Positions 33,057-46,146 of a stretch of DNA of 64,000 nucleotides are shown one piece after another (the first letter of the stretch is position 1; every line of letters begins with the position of its first letter). The stretch covers positions 176,442,907 to 176,506,906 of the forward strand of contig OY755038.1 in NCBI GenBank assembly GCA_963576565.1, read 5' to 3'. The notes under the pieces were generated by a model. That model made no database searches and was not told the DNA's origin. It saw only the letters and a list, made by a program, of their open reading frames with translations. The position numbers and the translations under genes are program-made. Origin of the DNA: Aspidapion aeneum. Its lineage: Eukaryota; Arthropoda; Insecta; Coleoptera; Brentidae.

Positions 33057-33500
33057 ATAATAATAAATTATTGCTTTATAGATATATGACTGAAACCAGT
33101 ATGGACATATGGTATTCAACTATGGGGCTGTATTATAGAGAGTAACATTCTAGTTTTCTCGGGACCTAAAAATTGAAAATAGCAGAGGCTATAAAAAAAG
33201 TACGCAAAAAGCCATAAAGCTAGAGTCCATCGACATGTGAATGTGGAAGAAGCAATTCAGCTTGTAGACAATACTATGCTAGTTCGAAGATTAAAAAGTG
33301 TAAAGCCGTTTGAGCTAGTGAACTAAATAAATAATATAAAACAAAATAATGCCATAAACACAAGACAATTGTGAGTTACAGAAGAAGCAAAGCGGGGAGA
33401 ACTGTTGAGTTCAAATCTAACTTTTCTAGGAAAATAAGTTAAAACAAAATTGCTAATTAGTCTTATTGACTAGATTGTAATACAAAAAACACAGTGGTGT
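33057..33500 (+). pseudogene. Jockey-type LINE piece 4 and 3' untranslated region
   Basis: Right after the Gypsy duplication the text resumes with NNKLLLYRYM, then in a shifted frame KPVWTYGIQLWGC-like codons. It ends VHRHVNVEEAIQLVDNTMLV then RRLKSVKPFELVN and a stop at 33324-33326. This is the usual C-terminus of insect Jockey ORF2. The following AT-rich sequence to about 33500 is probably its 3' untranslated region. Confidence 0.78.
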
Positions 33501-34929
33501 GTTTGAAAAAAAAGAGAAACACAAACAAGACAAAAAATTGGACAATCCGCAAATTTTTATTAAAATATTTTAATCACCCCTAACCGAACCCCCCGAAATT
33601 TTTTCCCGGTATGGCCCTGCCGACTAAATGATAGTTATTCAAGAACGACCATCCAAAAAATATCAATTGTTAAAAAATTCAGAAAACTATTTGAAATGGA
33701 AAATCACGAAACGATTAATAAAAAAGCGGTTTTAAAAGTTACACATGTTTTTTTTGGCTAAACTCAAAAACTGGTTCCGTCCTAGAAAAGCAATGAATAA
33801 TATCAATGTTTATAAGTTTGTGTTGCATGATTAAAGATAATGTACAAAGTTCGCTTTTTATTTGGTGCTTTTATCAATTTTTATGCGGTGTCGGAACATA
33901 ATTGGAAATATAAATCCTTTGTCAGCAGCCATTTCGCAGAAACAAGGGTACACCGAAATTTTACCTTTATCAGGGTTTTTTACCTTGGAATAATTAGGAG
34001 GAAATCGATAAGGCTACGTGCGTCGGCACGGTTCATTTGATTCTTTTACGTCATTGGATTCATGTGAATTAAAAATGCATAAACGTTCAAAAACAATCTT
34101 TTTAAAAAGCAAAATTGAAAGCCCATTTTAATAATATTTTTATAACAGGCTCTAATGCAAACGCTTCTGCAAATGTGCTCACAAATCGAAACAAACAAAG
34201 ATCAGGATAGTTTTTTTGTGTAAGAACTTAAACGGGTTAGGTTAGATTATAACCTTAACAACTATCCTCGACCTCTGGTCCATCTAGGCTGAACACGATA
34301 ATTCGACTTGGTTATACTGCCGTGCTAAGCAAGAAAGTCTTATCTGCATATTTTGTTTTTCTGAGAAAAACAAGTTTTTAAAAAAAATAGAGTTTTTTCT
34401 GTAAAACTGCAGTTAGCACCATGTGTGTATAACATGACGAAAATAGTTTGAAATTCTTTTTTTTTTCGGTGTTTGAGTATTTTTAAGGTCACAGAGCTAG
34501 CTGAATACAGATACGACATTTCTCTTTAGTTTTATTCATTCTTATGCTAATAGAAATCGTCATATCTGTCAAAGTAATGTATTAAACTCTCGAAATATAA
34601 TGCAAATTATACATGGTTAGTGAGCTAAAAATAAACTTAAACTTTTGTTATTTACTTAATTCTAATTATTCTAAATCAACTTTATGCTCGGTTTCTTTAA
34701 GATTTTCCCAAAAAAGCAATCGGTTTTTTGGAACCAGATCTTTAATTTTATTTAGGATATTGTTTTTTCTTTCTTCGGATACTCCCCTCTCAATAACTTT
34801 GTTTTTAGGTCATATTTTTGTAATAAGAAATTTAGATTTTGAAAATGAAAAATGATGATTTAAATTTTAAACCTCTTTGCCCCCTCTGGAACTGAACAAA
34901 AACCATATCCTGCAGATGAGGCCTGGGAT
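33501..34929. other. Unassigned stretch
   Basis: A C-rich phrase near 33585 (aaccccccgaaatttttt) resembles hAT-type MITE remnants. Otherwise it is AT-rich sequence without a supported gene. Confidence 0.35.
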
Positions 34930-36985
34930 TTATTTTACTTAATTTATATTATTATGTTAGATCGGGAAAGGTATGAAACCTCATCAATGTCCATTTCTTT
35001 GACAATTACTTTTTTAGAATTAGCGGATGCCACACGGTTACTAAAGTCTTTAAAATCGTAAACATTTTTCTTATTTTTTAAAGCCAATTTAACTTGGTGG
35101 TGGAAAGCGTCACTGGACATAAAAGTGTGCCTGGACTGAAAATATTTTAGATTTAATTCTTTTAAATTAACTTCGTTTGAATTAATAACGTAAGTTAGAA
35201 ATGAAAATAGGCCCCAGTTATTATTTATTTTGCGCAGCGCAGTTATCTAACCATATTTTTACATTTTCTACGTCTCTAATAAAAACCAAGAAATTATAAA
35301 AGGTTGAAATAATATTGTCTTTGGATCTTCCTGATATAGCTTCGTGCCAAATAAAAGCGAATGGTTTTTTCTGCGATTTTCCTATAGGCACAAATGTTTC
35401 GTTGAACGCAATAAGTCTAGCCATGAATATTATTTCCTTAAACACCTCGCACCTGGGAAGCATAATCACCTGAAATAAGAATTGACGATTTAGTAATAAA
35501 TATGACTAATTAATAATAATATTATTAATTACCTTTTGGAGATCTGCTGAAACGTATAAACCATCCTTTTTGCCACTGTCTAGTTTATTTATTCATATTA
35601 CTCATATTACTCTTCCCTTGCATTTCGATATCCATCTTGATGCTTTGAAAATGATGTGCACACATCACAGTCTTTGGAAAGGTCGCTCTTTTGATGCCCT
35701 GTTGACATGCAGTGGATTCTGAATGACTCACAAATAAAACATTCTTCATGTCCCAAATTTGAGAATGGAAGAATGAGGAAATATTAACCCGTCTATAATG
35801 AGAAATCGTAGGTCCAAAGCTTTTAACATGTTCTTCAGTCAATGCTTGCTTTGCTTTTGTTTTTGACCACGGTTATCCTGTTTTGGAACAATGGATGTCC
35901 TTTAATTTTTTAAGGTTACATTTCGAAGGACACGATCGTTTTTCAGTTCATATCCTAACGTTGCCAAAATAAACTTTTTACAAACCTGCTGATTATTTCC
36001 GGTCTCGTCAGGTGAATAATAACAAACAGATTTATTTCTTCTAGATCCCTCGGCAGTCACTATTTGTGATCTTCTTTTAACACACGTGGTACTAGTTTTG
36101 TGTAATATAAAGGCACGCCTCTCTTTTTCATTCATATTACAAATTCTCTATTAATTACTTCCTGTCGTTGTGCACTGATTTTTTGAACACATTTCTTTTT
36201 ACATTTTTTACCACAGTTTTCTTTAACGAAAGAATGTTTTTGTCTTTTCATGGATAGTCTCACTTTTTTTCTTGTTGTCGGAGAAGTGTCATACCTTTTT
36301 CTTTTTCTTAAAGTTCCTTTCTTGGTATAAATGTTTGCATTTAATTTGGTCGAAACTTTTTCAACAATTTCATCTAAGGTATGCTTAATTTCTTTTTGAA
36401 TATCCCTCTCTCTTATTCTCGTCAAAGGTAAATTGTCTTCTTCAGAAGATTCGTTTTCACTTATTTCAACTTTAGAATTATCTGAATCAGAATCCTCATC
36501 GCTAGACCCCGATATAGCGAAGTCTCGATCTTTATTAGAATCATCGCTATCTTCTAAGAATCTATGAGAATAATTATTTTGTTCTTCCTCCATAATATTA
36601 TCATCTGAAATATTTTCTAACATCCGAATTATTTTGTATTTTCTCTATGTTAGCGTCCAAACTATATTGTTTTTCTTCAATGTTAATATCTGAAATAGTT
36701 TGTTCTTCTTCGATGTCATAATGCGAATTATTTTGTCTATCCTGTGTGTTAACATCCAACTCATATTGTTTTACTTCTATGTTATTATCTGAAATAGTTT
36801 GTTCTTCTTCCATGTTAACATCCAAGTCATTTTGTCTTTCCTGTATGTTAACGTCAAGATTATATTGTTTTTCTTCCATGTTAGCATCTGAAATGGTTTT
36901 TATTCTTTCCACGTTAACGTCCGAATTATTTAAAATTGCCGCCAAACATTTTAGAGTAAGCTCCAAAAATTTTTAAGTCCTTTTC
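34930..36985 (-). pseudogene. Decayed copy of a multicopy insect protein family
   Basis: On the minus strand, an acidic N-terminal part (36132-36966) with repeats such as NMEEEQTISD and NIEEKQY precedes a basic stretch, then CYYSPDETGNNQQVCKKFIL and TEEHVKSFGPTISHYRRVN. Across the intron at 35470-35532 it reads KDGLYVSADLQK joined to VIMLPRCEVFKEIIF, then AFIWHEAISGRS and WLDNCAAQNK. After a frameshift near 35222, NNWGLFSFLTYVINS and RHTFMSSDAFHHQVKL follow. I recall such proteins as abundant, uncharacterised repeats in aphids and beetles, with a nuclease-like WLDNCAAQNK motif. A cysteine-rich middle segment is missing. Function unknown. Confidence 0.62.
35470..35532 (-). other. GT-AG intron of 63 bp within the relic
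   Basis: On the minus strand the donor is ctccaaaag-gtaattaata and the acceptor is ctaaatcgtcaattcttatttcag-gtgatt (shown in parts; the last 20 bases end the intron). Removing it keeps SADLQK and VIMLPR in one frame. A splice intron shows the copy was made by DNA duplication, not by retroposition of a spliced mRNA. Confidence 0.8.
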
Positions 36986-37409
36986 TTCATCCTGCAATTA
37001 AAAAAATGTAGTAGGCGCCAAACAATTTTCGATTCACGCCATCAAATGATACCAACCCTGTTTATATGTAATTTGCTGGTGGTTATCAATGACATCAACC
37101 ATGTCAACTATTAAATGTCCCAGGTAGAATAAAAATAATTTAAATTTAGATACGAAATAAGAACACTGATAAGACATAAACATACAATATTGGAGATATC
37201 AAAGTCAATATGAACTAAATATAGTTTTTGCACAGTCACCTGAAATGCTCCTAATACGGGGTTCCATCGATTTCATGAAATTTTGCTTCAATCTGCCCTT
37301 CAAAAGTTATCGAAATTCATATAAAATCTTCCTGGTATAATTTCAAGCCTACCGACAGAGAAAAGGCGCGCTCTTTGCGGGCCGAGCACAAAGTAATTGT
37401 TTTCTGACC

Positions 37410-37815
37410 GCCCCAGTACAGGTACATCGTAAAGGCAAGCTTTATAGGAAGCGAAGCTAACGTCAGGCTTTCTATTTTTTGATTAATATTTTTGACATAT
37501 TTTCCTCGGTTTCGCATTGGCGGTTCTGTTTTATTTTGAAGATGTTGTTTTACACAGTATGAAGGTACCTAAACTATATATATTTTTGTAATTAGAATTA
37601 AAAATTTATGCTGCAAACTATCTTGAAACTGTATCACTATTAAATAGATCTTTAGATTGTGTCAAAACCACATTTTAAAAATAACAACGAGCCGCCAATG
37701 CGAAACCGAGGAAAACATGTCAAAAATTATAACCAAAAAATAGAAAATCAGAGTTAGGCTTCACTACCTGTAAAGCTTGCTTGACGATGAGTGACCTTAA
37801 GTACAGGTGGCTAGA
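37410..37815. repeat. Inverted-repeat hairpin, MITE-like
   Basis: The left arm (about 37410-37530) and right arm (about 37683-37815) are reverse complements: both carry cctcggtttcgcattggcgg, ttttgacat, ggctttctattttttg/gattttctattttttgg and caagcttta. An AT-rich loop of about 150 bp separates them. No coding sequence. The outer borders and target duplication were not found. Confidence 0.78.
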
Positions 37816-40800
37816 CGGCATGCCTAGGAAACTCAATGCAATTTGACAGGTCGTTAGGTTCAAGTTCTCACTAAGCTCAAAAGAGGCGCTGCGGTCGCGC
37901 GTTTGTTCCTTATTCTATTTTTTTTTGAGAACTATCTGTGGTTTGGATTTTCTGTCCCCCTTTTTTTTAGGTAGAAAAACCTCTTCCACCGCATTTTATT
38001 TCGGGTTTATTTTAAATCTATCTTTTTGGCTTATGTAGGTAATCCTTGCTGCTGTGACGCATTAAAATTAAATTTTGTTAAATTTGTAACTTTTGCAATT
38101 TTTAAATATAAAACAATAAGAATTTCTAGTTGCTTTTCTGGGTGAATTGTCTAAAGTTCAGACGATTATAAAATGCATAGTTTTCCGAGACTTTTCTTAT
38201 TTTCTCATTTGAGGTTAGATTGGCATTTGATAAAATTTGTATTGGTAGTGTCTTTTTAACTTCTTATCGCTTACTTTACGGAACTCTGAATACAGGTTTC
38301 CAATGCCTGGTAAATACAGGTTTCCAATGCCTGGTAGGTTCGGTTAATTTTATGTCTATCCCTTTGTTTTGATATTAAGTAAAAGGGAGACACATACAAA
38401 ATTAACACTAAATTTGTGCTTAATTGATGGGTAAACGAGGGATTACCCCGCAGTGTAATGTACTTTGAATAAATTTATTCCTTAATTTTAAATTTTTATC
38501 TTACCATAGTCTAGTACCTATGATTAATGTGGTTATAAGTTGATTTTTTTTATTGTTTTTAGCTTTTGGATAATACGTGCGACCACTGATAAGCTATATA
38601 TACTGCTTTGAAACATACCCTACACAACTTATAACCAAGGCGAGGAGGTACTTTTAAATCATGTCAGATTTTCGTCAAGCTGTTAAAAAGTAGAAATTTA
38701 AGAATGATTCTCTTCACGAACAACTGTTTAATTATTTATTCACTCATCACTCACCAGAAATGTTAAAAGCAAATTTAAATATACTAGATAGTGTTTGGTT
38801 TTTCATTATATAAGCTTTATAACCAGTCGTTAACTTGTAGCTTTTTTTATAATAATTAAAACTCATTTAAAAATTTTTTTATTTATTGCACTTTAGATAT
38901 CATTTTCAATCTGTTTATATCTTATAAAGACAGTGTATGTCTTTATAAAATATTGACTGATTAAAAATTTCAAAAAAAACTTAAAGAAAATTTATTATAA
39001 AAGGCGATTCAAATTTCCCGCCTCAACTTTTAGTTCGTCACTAAGCTCAGTAGTTGGCGCCACAGAGTTAACGATCTGTCAAACAGCCGGAGTTGCCTAT
39101 CTAATAAAAACTCACTGAACCGCAGCAAAAATCCTTTATCTATTGCTAGACGGCACCTGATTGGCAGTTTTTTTTGAGATGCGCTTTTAATTGCTTTCAG
39201 GTGTTCTTTGCGGGACCCCTTTAGTCGGCAGTATGCAGAGTTAGAAAATAAATCAGTGTCGTTTCTGTAGGTATAGGAATAGAAAGTTTTATTATCTATT
39301 TTTATTTCTTTAGTTTACGCCAAAATTAAATGAAATAATTTTCATGAGTATATCTACCGCCGCCCATGTCACTTTCTTTAAAGGATATGACTTTACAAAA
39401 ACTATACCTTAGGTTGATGCAGGTACACCCCTCGAGTGAGAGAGAGGCCCTCGGTTGGTTCGCTATCGAACCTCGGGCAATTATTATTTGGTTCATATTG
39501 CGCTTGGAATCTTCATAACTATAAGATATAATATATTAATATGACCTCATATCACAATAAACGTTTTTATCGAATGCACTGGGTTGAACACAGGCAGTCA
39601 GCATTGATTTGTCAGCGTAAAAAGCAAAACACCATCACCCTAATTAAGGTTTAATAAAATATATATTAATTAAACTTACCTTTATTATTGTATTTAACAC
39701 AGATCACAAACACAGTTTAAATTGTTTCAATATTTCACATATATTAACGTTTCAACGGATCGAAATTCAACGTATGTCTCAAAAATTTTAGGTTATGTTG
39801 CTTGAATTCTAAAAGGAACTGTCGTATCTAGTTGCAAATTTGTAACATACGACAATTCTTCTTAGCACAAGTGAGATACGACAAATTGTATTGGAATCAG
39901 ACACAACTTTTCCAGTGAATACATTAAAAGAATTAGTCGAATCTGTCATATACGATACTTTACTTTAGCATATGCTACATACGACATATTTCATTGGGAC
40001 CAGTTGCAATTTTGCAGATATGACATATTTTATAAGCTCATGTATACACCTAATTTTCATCTTATCATAAATTGTCAGATACGATCTTCTTGCTTAGCAG
40101 GGCAGTATAGGTTTGTTAAGACTCTAATACAAATACATGTGCGCAATGCGCTCTATTGGTTGTGAGCATTTGTCCACGCGAAATGTCCGACCTCCATTGG
40201 TTGCGTATTGACCCAGTGCCAGTTAAAACATATACGGTTAATTAATAGCATATACAATACATCTAGTCCCTGTATGTTGACCTATTTGGATGTATTAGAG
40301 TCGCGACAAGCCCATCAATGTATTTTAAAATAAAAGGACAAAACATCGGATGTCTATACAATTGTTAGAAAGAGAACGTATACGCGCTCTTTATCTTACA
40401 ATGAACGGCGGTAATTTAATTAATAGGAAAAATCAAAAGTCTCACAAAATCGCTGCGCTGATTAAGCGACCTTAAATGAACTGATAAAGCATGTCATGTT
40501 TGTTTTTATTTGTCAAAAAGTTTCACATAAAAGTCAACAGAAAACCAAGTTTTTATTTCGCAACCATAAATTTTTAATAAAATAAATTATTCCTGTTTCC
40601 TAATTAGCTCGTGTAACATATCAGATAAGAGATATCGATTTTCTAGTTTTCGCAGCAATCCAGAATCTCAAAAAATATGGGTAAAAAAGATAATGCGTTC
40701 ATCAGCAAAAGTTGGATCTCATACCAAAATTTGAGAGGTAAGTGTAGCTTTTCAAAATTAACAATAGGATTTGAAATGAAAGGAGCACTTTGGCCGGTTT

Positions 40801-41160
40801 GAAATTTAAAAAGTTTAGTACATACACATAAAACATAAACATAAGGCATCCTATTATATAAGTGCTCCGATAGCTGTTATACAGGGGGTTTTCTTTTAAC
40901 TTTTAAAGCAAGACTAAGTTTAAGTATTTTTTGCAATTTTGAGAAAAACTCTTGGTCACGTCAATTTTCGAGTGAGGGACATCTTTTGAGCGCTTATATA
41001 GATAGGGAATATTATTCGAGCCTCGCCTTGTTTTGATGGGATTTTGAAAAATTTCCCCTAGCAAAAAAAATTAACGTCTCCATGCGTTTTTTATTTCATT
41101 TGCAAAAAAATTCCCAGAAATATTTCGTTCTAAAAGAATTACTCTGTAAGTTATTTTTCT
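37816..41160. other. Unassigned stretch with small repeats
   Basis: No supported gene. A 24-bp unit, aatacaggtttccaatgcct plus ggta, is repeated at 38287-38334. A run of ATACGAC-like words lies at 39825-40095. At 40120-40200 two ATTGGTTG boxes occur in a GC-richer patch that could be promoter-like, but no gene start follows. Confidence 0.35.
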
Positions 41161-41189
41161 AATGTTATTTAAAAACATGATTTTTTTAG

Positions 41190-41403
41190 GCCCACTTTGC
41201 ACAAGAAGAGTATACGTATCACTAAAGCAGCAAGTTGTTCCTTTAATATTGCTTGTTCCTTTGCAAATTTTATTTAATATCATACTTAAAACGTCAACTT
41301 TTCCTGATAAATGGAAGCTTAGCAAAGTTATACCCATTCATAAAAGTGGTCCAAGACAAAAAATTGAGAACTATCGGCCTATAACAAAATTATTGACAAA
41401 GTG
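41190..41403 (+). pseudogene. Non-LTR reverse transcriptase N-terminal scrap
   Basis: The frame reads PLQILFNIILKTSTFPDKWK, then LSKVIPIHKSGPRQKIENYR and PIT before a stop at 41402. FPxxWK...PIHKSG...NYRPI is the first conserved block of Jockey- and CR1-type RTs. Nothing convincing follows, so it is an isolated 200-bp relic. Clade unknown. Confidence 0.65.
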
Positions 41404-44400
41404 ATATGTTATCTATTTATATGTTATTTTATAATTAAATATATACAAAATAAAAAAAATTCTGATATTCTTCTATAGGAAAAACTAACTAAAAAACGAA
41501 CTCATTCTACTCGAGTGTGTCTACACACAACATCTAATCAAAAAAAAATACTGCTTAATGCATTCTCAGATCCTTATTCCTGGTGTTCACGAGATATAAA
41601 ATTAAGTTGGACCCTTCTCACAACTATTAGTCAAAGCAAAATTACCAAATGTCCAAGGGCTAATGAGACCCTATCCCTACAAAAGGCATTTTGAAATGCA
41701 ACAGCTGGGAATAATCCTGCGTAAAAATCAGAAATCAAAAATCAAGAAGTTAAAAACTATTACATTAATTTTAAAAGAGCATAATAAACTCCCGGCCCAA
41801 TTAAACTTTTGTTATATCAACAAAACTTGGCCTAAAACCAAAAAACTTTTTATTAGACATTTCCCCTATTTCCTAAGTATAATGTCAATAAACCCAAAAA
41901 CTTGTGATTTCCATTCCAATTCCATCTGGACCCTATATATTTTTTAAACGGTTAAACGCCCACAGGCGAAACAATATCTTATTTCAAAGAAAAGGTGAAG
42001 ATATTTTGAAGCACCCTGTAAAAATATGACACTATTATGGAAAATTGTTCAGATCAGTGCTAACTTACTAATTTTCAACCTAAGTATATCTAGTTCCCTC
42101 ATGTGCATGTTACTATTTTAATTGCTATCATAACTAAACAGATCACAAAATTTGTCTTTCTCCGCAAATCTGCAAGGTCCTGGAAAATGTGAGATTCAGC
42201 CTGTAGGCCAAATTTGGATGTATTGTAATTTAGCGAAAACCGAAGTTGCGAAATCCTAAAAAGATTAGTAGGAAGTCCTCGTTCAACGATTTCTACACTC
42301 CGAACCAAACATTTCTTCCATTTCCACCTAGCTCGCGGAAGAAAAACCCCTAATTATTGCAATATAAAAGGTAGGTAGTTCTTTTATACCCCCTACAACT
42401 ATCAGATTAAAAAAATATATGCCCTCATCAATGTTTAGTCGCATCAAAGAAAACCTATTGTTTTTAAATTTATTTTTAGATTGAAATCTTTTTTTAAAAA
42501 TCAATGATCTTAAATTTATTGTTTAACCTGAACACTTTCCCATTTATTCCACAAAATTTACTGTACTATAGAAATTAGTTTCATTATTTGAGGCCACTAG
42601 TATGAGATTATTTTAAAATTAAAACAAATGAAATAATAAAAAAATTATTTCCCAATTGTCCACAACTTCCAAGTTTTCATCCCTTAATAGATACTTTCTC
42701 AGTCTGACACCATCTATCGTTAACCAACATAACGCTTTAATTTTAAAAGCAACAAAACAAAGATTAAGTGAAAAAACTAAGCAAGTAAGTTGGAAGTTGA
42801 GTTACAATGGACGCAGATGTAAGGCCCCTTTAAGTACACGCCACTGTCCTGAAATGCAAACTATCAAAAAAACTGAAGACTAGCAGAGCTGCCGTCAAAA
42901 AAAATTTCGCATGTAATAAAAACAATTCATATTACACCAGTATTCTCAAAAACAAAACGTTTTTTATTATAAGACCCAAACACATAACCAATAAATCTTG
43001 TTATTTAAAACTATGGAAGTGAAAGATTTATTTATTCCTGCCTGATCAACTAAGACAAAAAAAATTCCCCTTTTGTAACTCAAGAAATTCCTATTTGGTC
43101 ACCTCAAAAAAAAATGTAACCTATCTGGTCACCCTTCAAAACTACGACCACTATACTAACCATAAACCTATAAATGTTATGTTTACAGAAGAAAAATAAT
43201 CTTTTAAAGAAAATTTAAATTATTTAAAAAAAAGTAAGATTTTGAAATATTTTTACCATTTACCACCGTCTAGCATTTATATCTAGTTGAAAGTATCTCT
43301 TAAATTTACTGACCAATTTCACGGCCTCAAAATGACATTACTTAAAAAATTTACTGAACTTTACAAATGAACTAAAAAAAATCAAAACTTATATCTATAT
43401 CTGTCTCAGTTAAACATTTCTTTTGTGGTATTATATCTAGTTGGGCTTCAATCATTTTCTCTGTATTCAATCCGGAGCAGGCAAAACTTCTCATGGCTCA
43501 AATATAAAGGTTTGCACTCCATTGGCCACGACCAAGCTATGACCTGAACGCAGAAAAAAATACAGAAAAAAATAATTGTGAACCAGAAAAACTTTAATTG
43601 ATAGAAATACCCGTAGGTCATTTAAAAAAAAATGCACTCCTAAGCCCAACGCTGTATTCTACCAAAAAAAATTTGACCAGTCACGAAACCACATCTAGAC
43701 TCGATAACCAAAAACCTAAAAACTGTCCTTCAAAAAAATACCCCCAAAAAAATGACAACTGCTGTTCAGCCAATGTGTTGCTCTAGGGATTTCAGCCTTG
43801 TCTTTCCTAGCCTCCCGAGCCAACACTAAGTAGTAGTACTCTCCTCTGATCCGATGTAACTGAGTGACATAAGGTGTTAAGCGTCATATCAACAATTACC
43901 ATCAAAAACAAGAAAAGAAAATGACAAAGCAAAATAAACTCATTTTCCTTTTCTTTCATTTTTTATTAATTTATACTTTCAACTAAATAAAATTACCAGC
44001 TGTTAGGCTATATTTACTTTAAAACAACCCAGCCAAGAAAAATTTGTGTGAAACCCTGTAAAAATATTCCAACTTCCAAGTGGTGATATCCCACAAAAAA
44101 TTAAAATCACCAAAAAAACTTGTTGACCTATATAAATTGACTGCACTAAAAATAATCGGTGAAACCATTTCTATCTTATTACAAGCAGGAAATAATAAAA
44201 TAATAGTAGTTGGCAACCTGTTGAAAAAAATTGTTAGAAAAACACACTACCTATGTCATATATTTAAAACATAAAAAGACCATGTCTGGAGGTCCATCCA
44301 TATATAAACCAAAAAAAAAAAAGTAAGTAAAAAAAAATTTTAAACATGTCTTTCCCTCAAAAAAACTTTAAAAAGAATTAAGAACATGATTTGTTGAATG

Positions 44401-44534
44401 AATTGAACGCAGTTGAATAAAAACTCCCATGCTTTTTATCTACTTATTTTCTTAATAAATAAAATGGTTCTTTTGTTGTGGAGATAAAATAATAAAAAAA
44501 ATCATGAGAATTATTAAATCAACATAATGAATTT

Positions 44535-44826
44535 CAAAACTACGCTCCAATATTACCAAAAAAATATAAAAAATGTTATTTCAAAAAACAATGATGATGG
44601 AAAATCTTGTTTTTTATTAAAAAAATGATTGAGTGTCAAAAACACCGACAGCCACTAAAAGCCTTTAACCTGGCTATGGATTTTTTTTTTCAAAACTACG
44701 CTCCAATATTACCAAAAAAATATATAAAAAAAAACAATGATGATGGAAAATCTTGTTATTTATTAAAAAAATGATTGAGTGTCAAAAACACCGACAGCCA
44801 CTGAAAGCCTTTAACCTGGCTATGGA
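44535..44826. repeat. Tandem duplication of about 150 bp
   Basis: Both units start caaaactacgctccaatatt and end agcctttaacctggctatgg. The second unit, from 44691, lacks about 15 bp and differs at a few sites. Confidence 0.9.
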
Positions 44827-45386
44827 TGTAACACAAAAAAAAATTTAAAAATTAAAAAAAATTCAAAAGAATGTTCTTTTTCTTTTTTCCAAATTTAAAA
44901 AATTCAAAAAAAATTACATTAGATGTTAAAAACCTAGCCAAAAACTCACGTAGGGCGCCATTTGTGGCAAGCTAAAAGACGTTGCCGCAATTTTGTGACA
45001 CTGTAAATAGAACAATAACGCTGTGCCAATTTGTGACAAAAAAAAATTACTGAGTAATTAAACAAATATCTGGAAGCAGAACTGTATTTTTCAGCTAGGT
45101 ACAACATTGATATGCCCGGTAACTTTTATACAGTGGAGAAGGGGGGTTCAGAAATAAGAAAATTTTAAGTGCGCCATAGTGTTTTAATACCAATGTTTTA
45201 CAAAGAAGATCTTAATTAAAATACAGTTCAACTCAAACGTTGTAGCCAAACAATGAAACTCTACCTACTTTCGAGGCTTCCAGACTATTTGTGTAATTAA
45301 GAAAAACCAATAAGAAATTGACTCATTGACAAAATAAAATTTTAAAAGATTGAATTAAGATGACAAAACTAGAAGCACTTTACAGG

Positions 45387-45522
45387 CAGATGGACTTACA
45401 GGTAGAATCTCCAACAGGTCACAGTGTACCTACATTTGAGTCAGTAGTGTAAGACAGATGGACTTACAGGTAGAATCTCCAACAGGTCACAGTGTACCTA
45501 CATTTGAGTCAGTAGTGTAAGA
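45387..45522. repeat. Perfect 68-bp tandem duplication
   Basis: cagatggacttacaggtaga at 45387 recurs at 45455, and the identity runs through tttgagtcagtagtgtaaga. It appears exact, so it is recent. The function is unknown. Confidence 0.92.
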
Positions 45523-46146
45523 CTCCATTATATAAATGATTGGAAAAAAAATACACTTCCAAAATCATTCCGTCATAGGGGAGATTTGGACCAAATATCC
45601 GCTGTCATCATTCTACGTTGGGTAGAATGAGACAGACAGCAACTCAGTCCGAGATCTACCCTATGAGGTAAAACAATGTAAGGAAACCGCTAAAAAATAT
45701 AACCTCATCTCTCTTTTGTCTCTGCAAAGTTGGTTCATTGGGTTGTACAAATAACACAAAGATTTAGTTCATCTTGTATAATTCAATGGAAAATGAAATT
45801 GGCCACAAAAAAAAAAATAAAAATGAAACCAAGTTGGATTGGACAATAAAAATCTATCTTAAATATGCCGAAAAACTAGGGTTATGACGTCATACCTTAT
45901 CTTGCGTTTACAAACAATGTTAAAATATATATGGTGAAAATTATATATGAAAAATAATTATATCTAAAATAGCTGCTTGCATAAAATTAAAAAACTCCTA
46001 CCTTGGTCCTTTCTATTTCTTTTAGTTACTTAGTTATTTTCTGAAAACCTGGAAAGTGGTGTTCCTCCAGGCATTCTCCTGCTACTTCGGCCCCTGTTCT
46101 GCCCGCGCCTCCCCTGCTGATTATCTAGCACATGACGCTAGGTCAG

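Noticed and set aside
40110..40230. Two ATTGGTTG boxes as a promoter
   Set aside because: No gene start, TATA box or exon follows within reach, and CCAAT words are common by chance.
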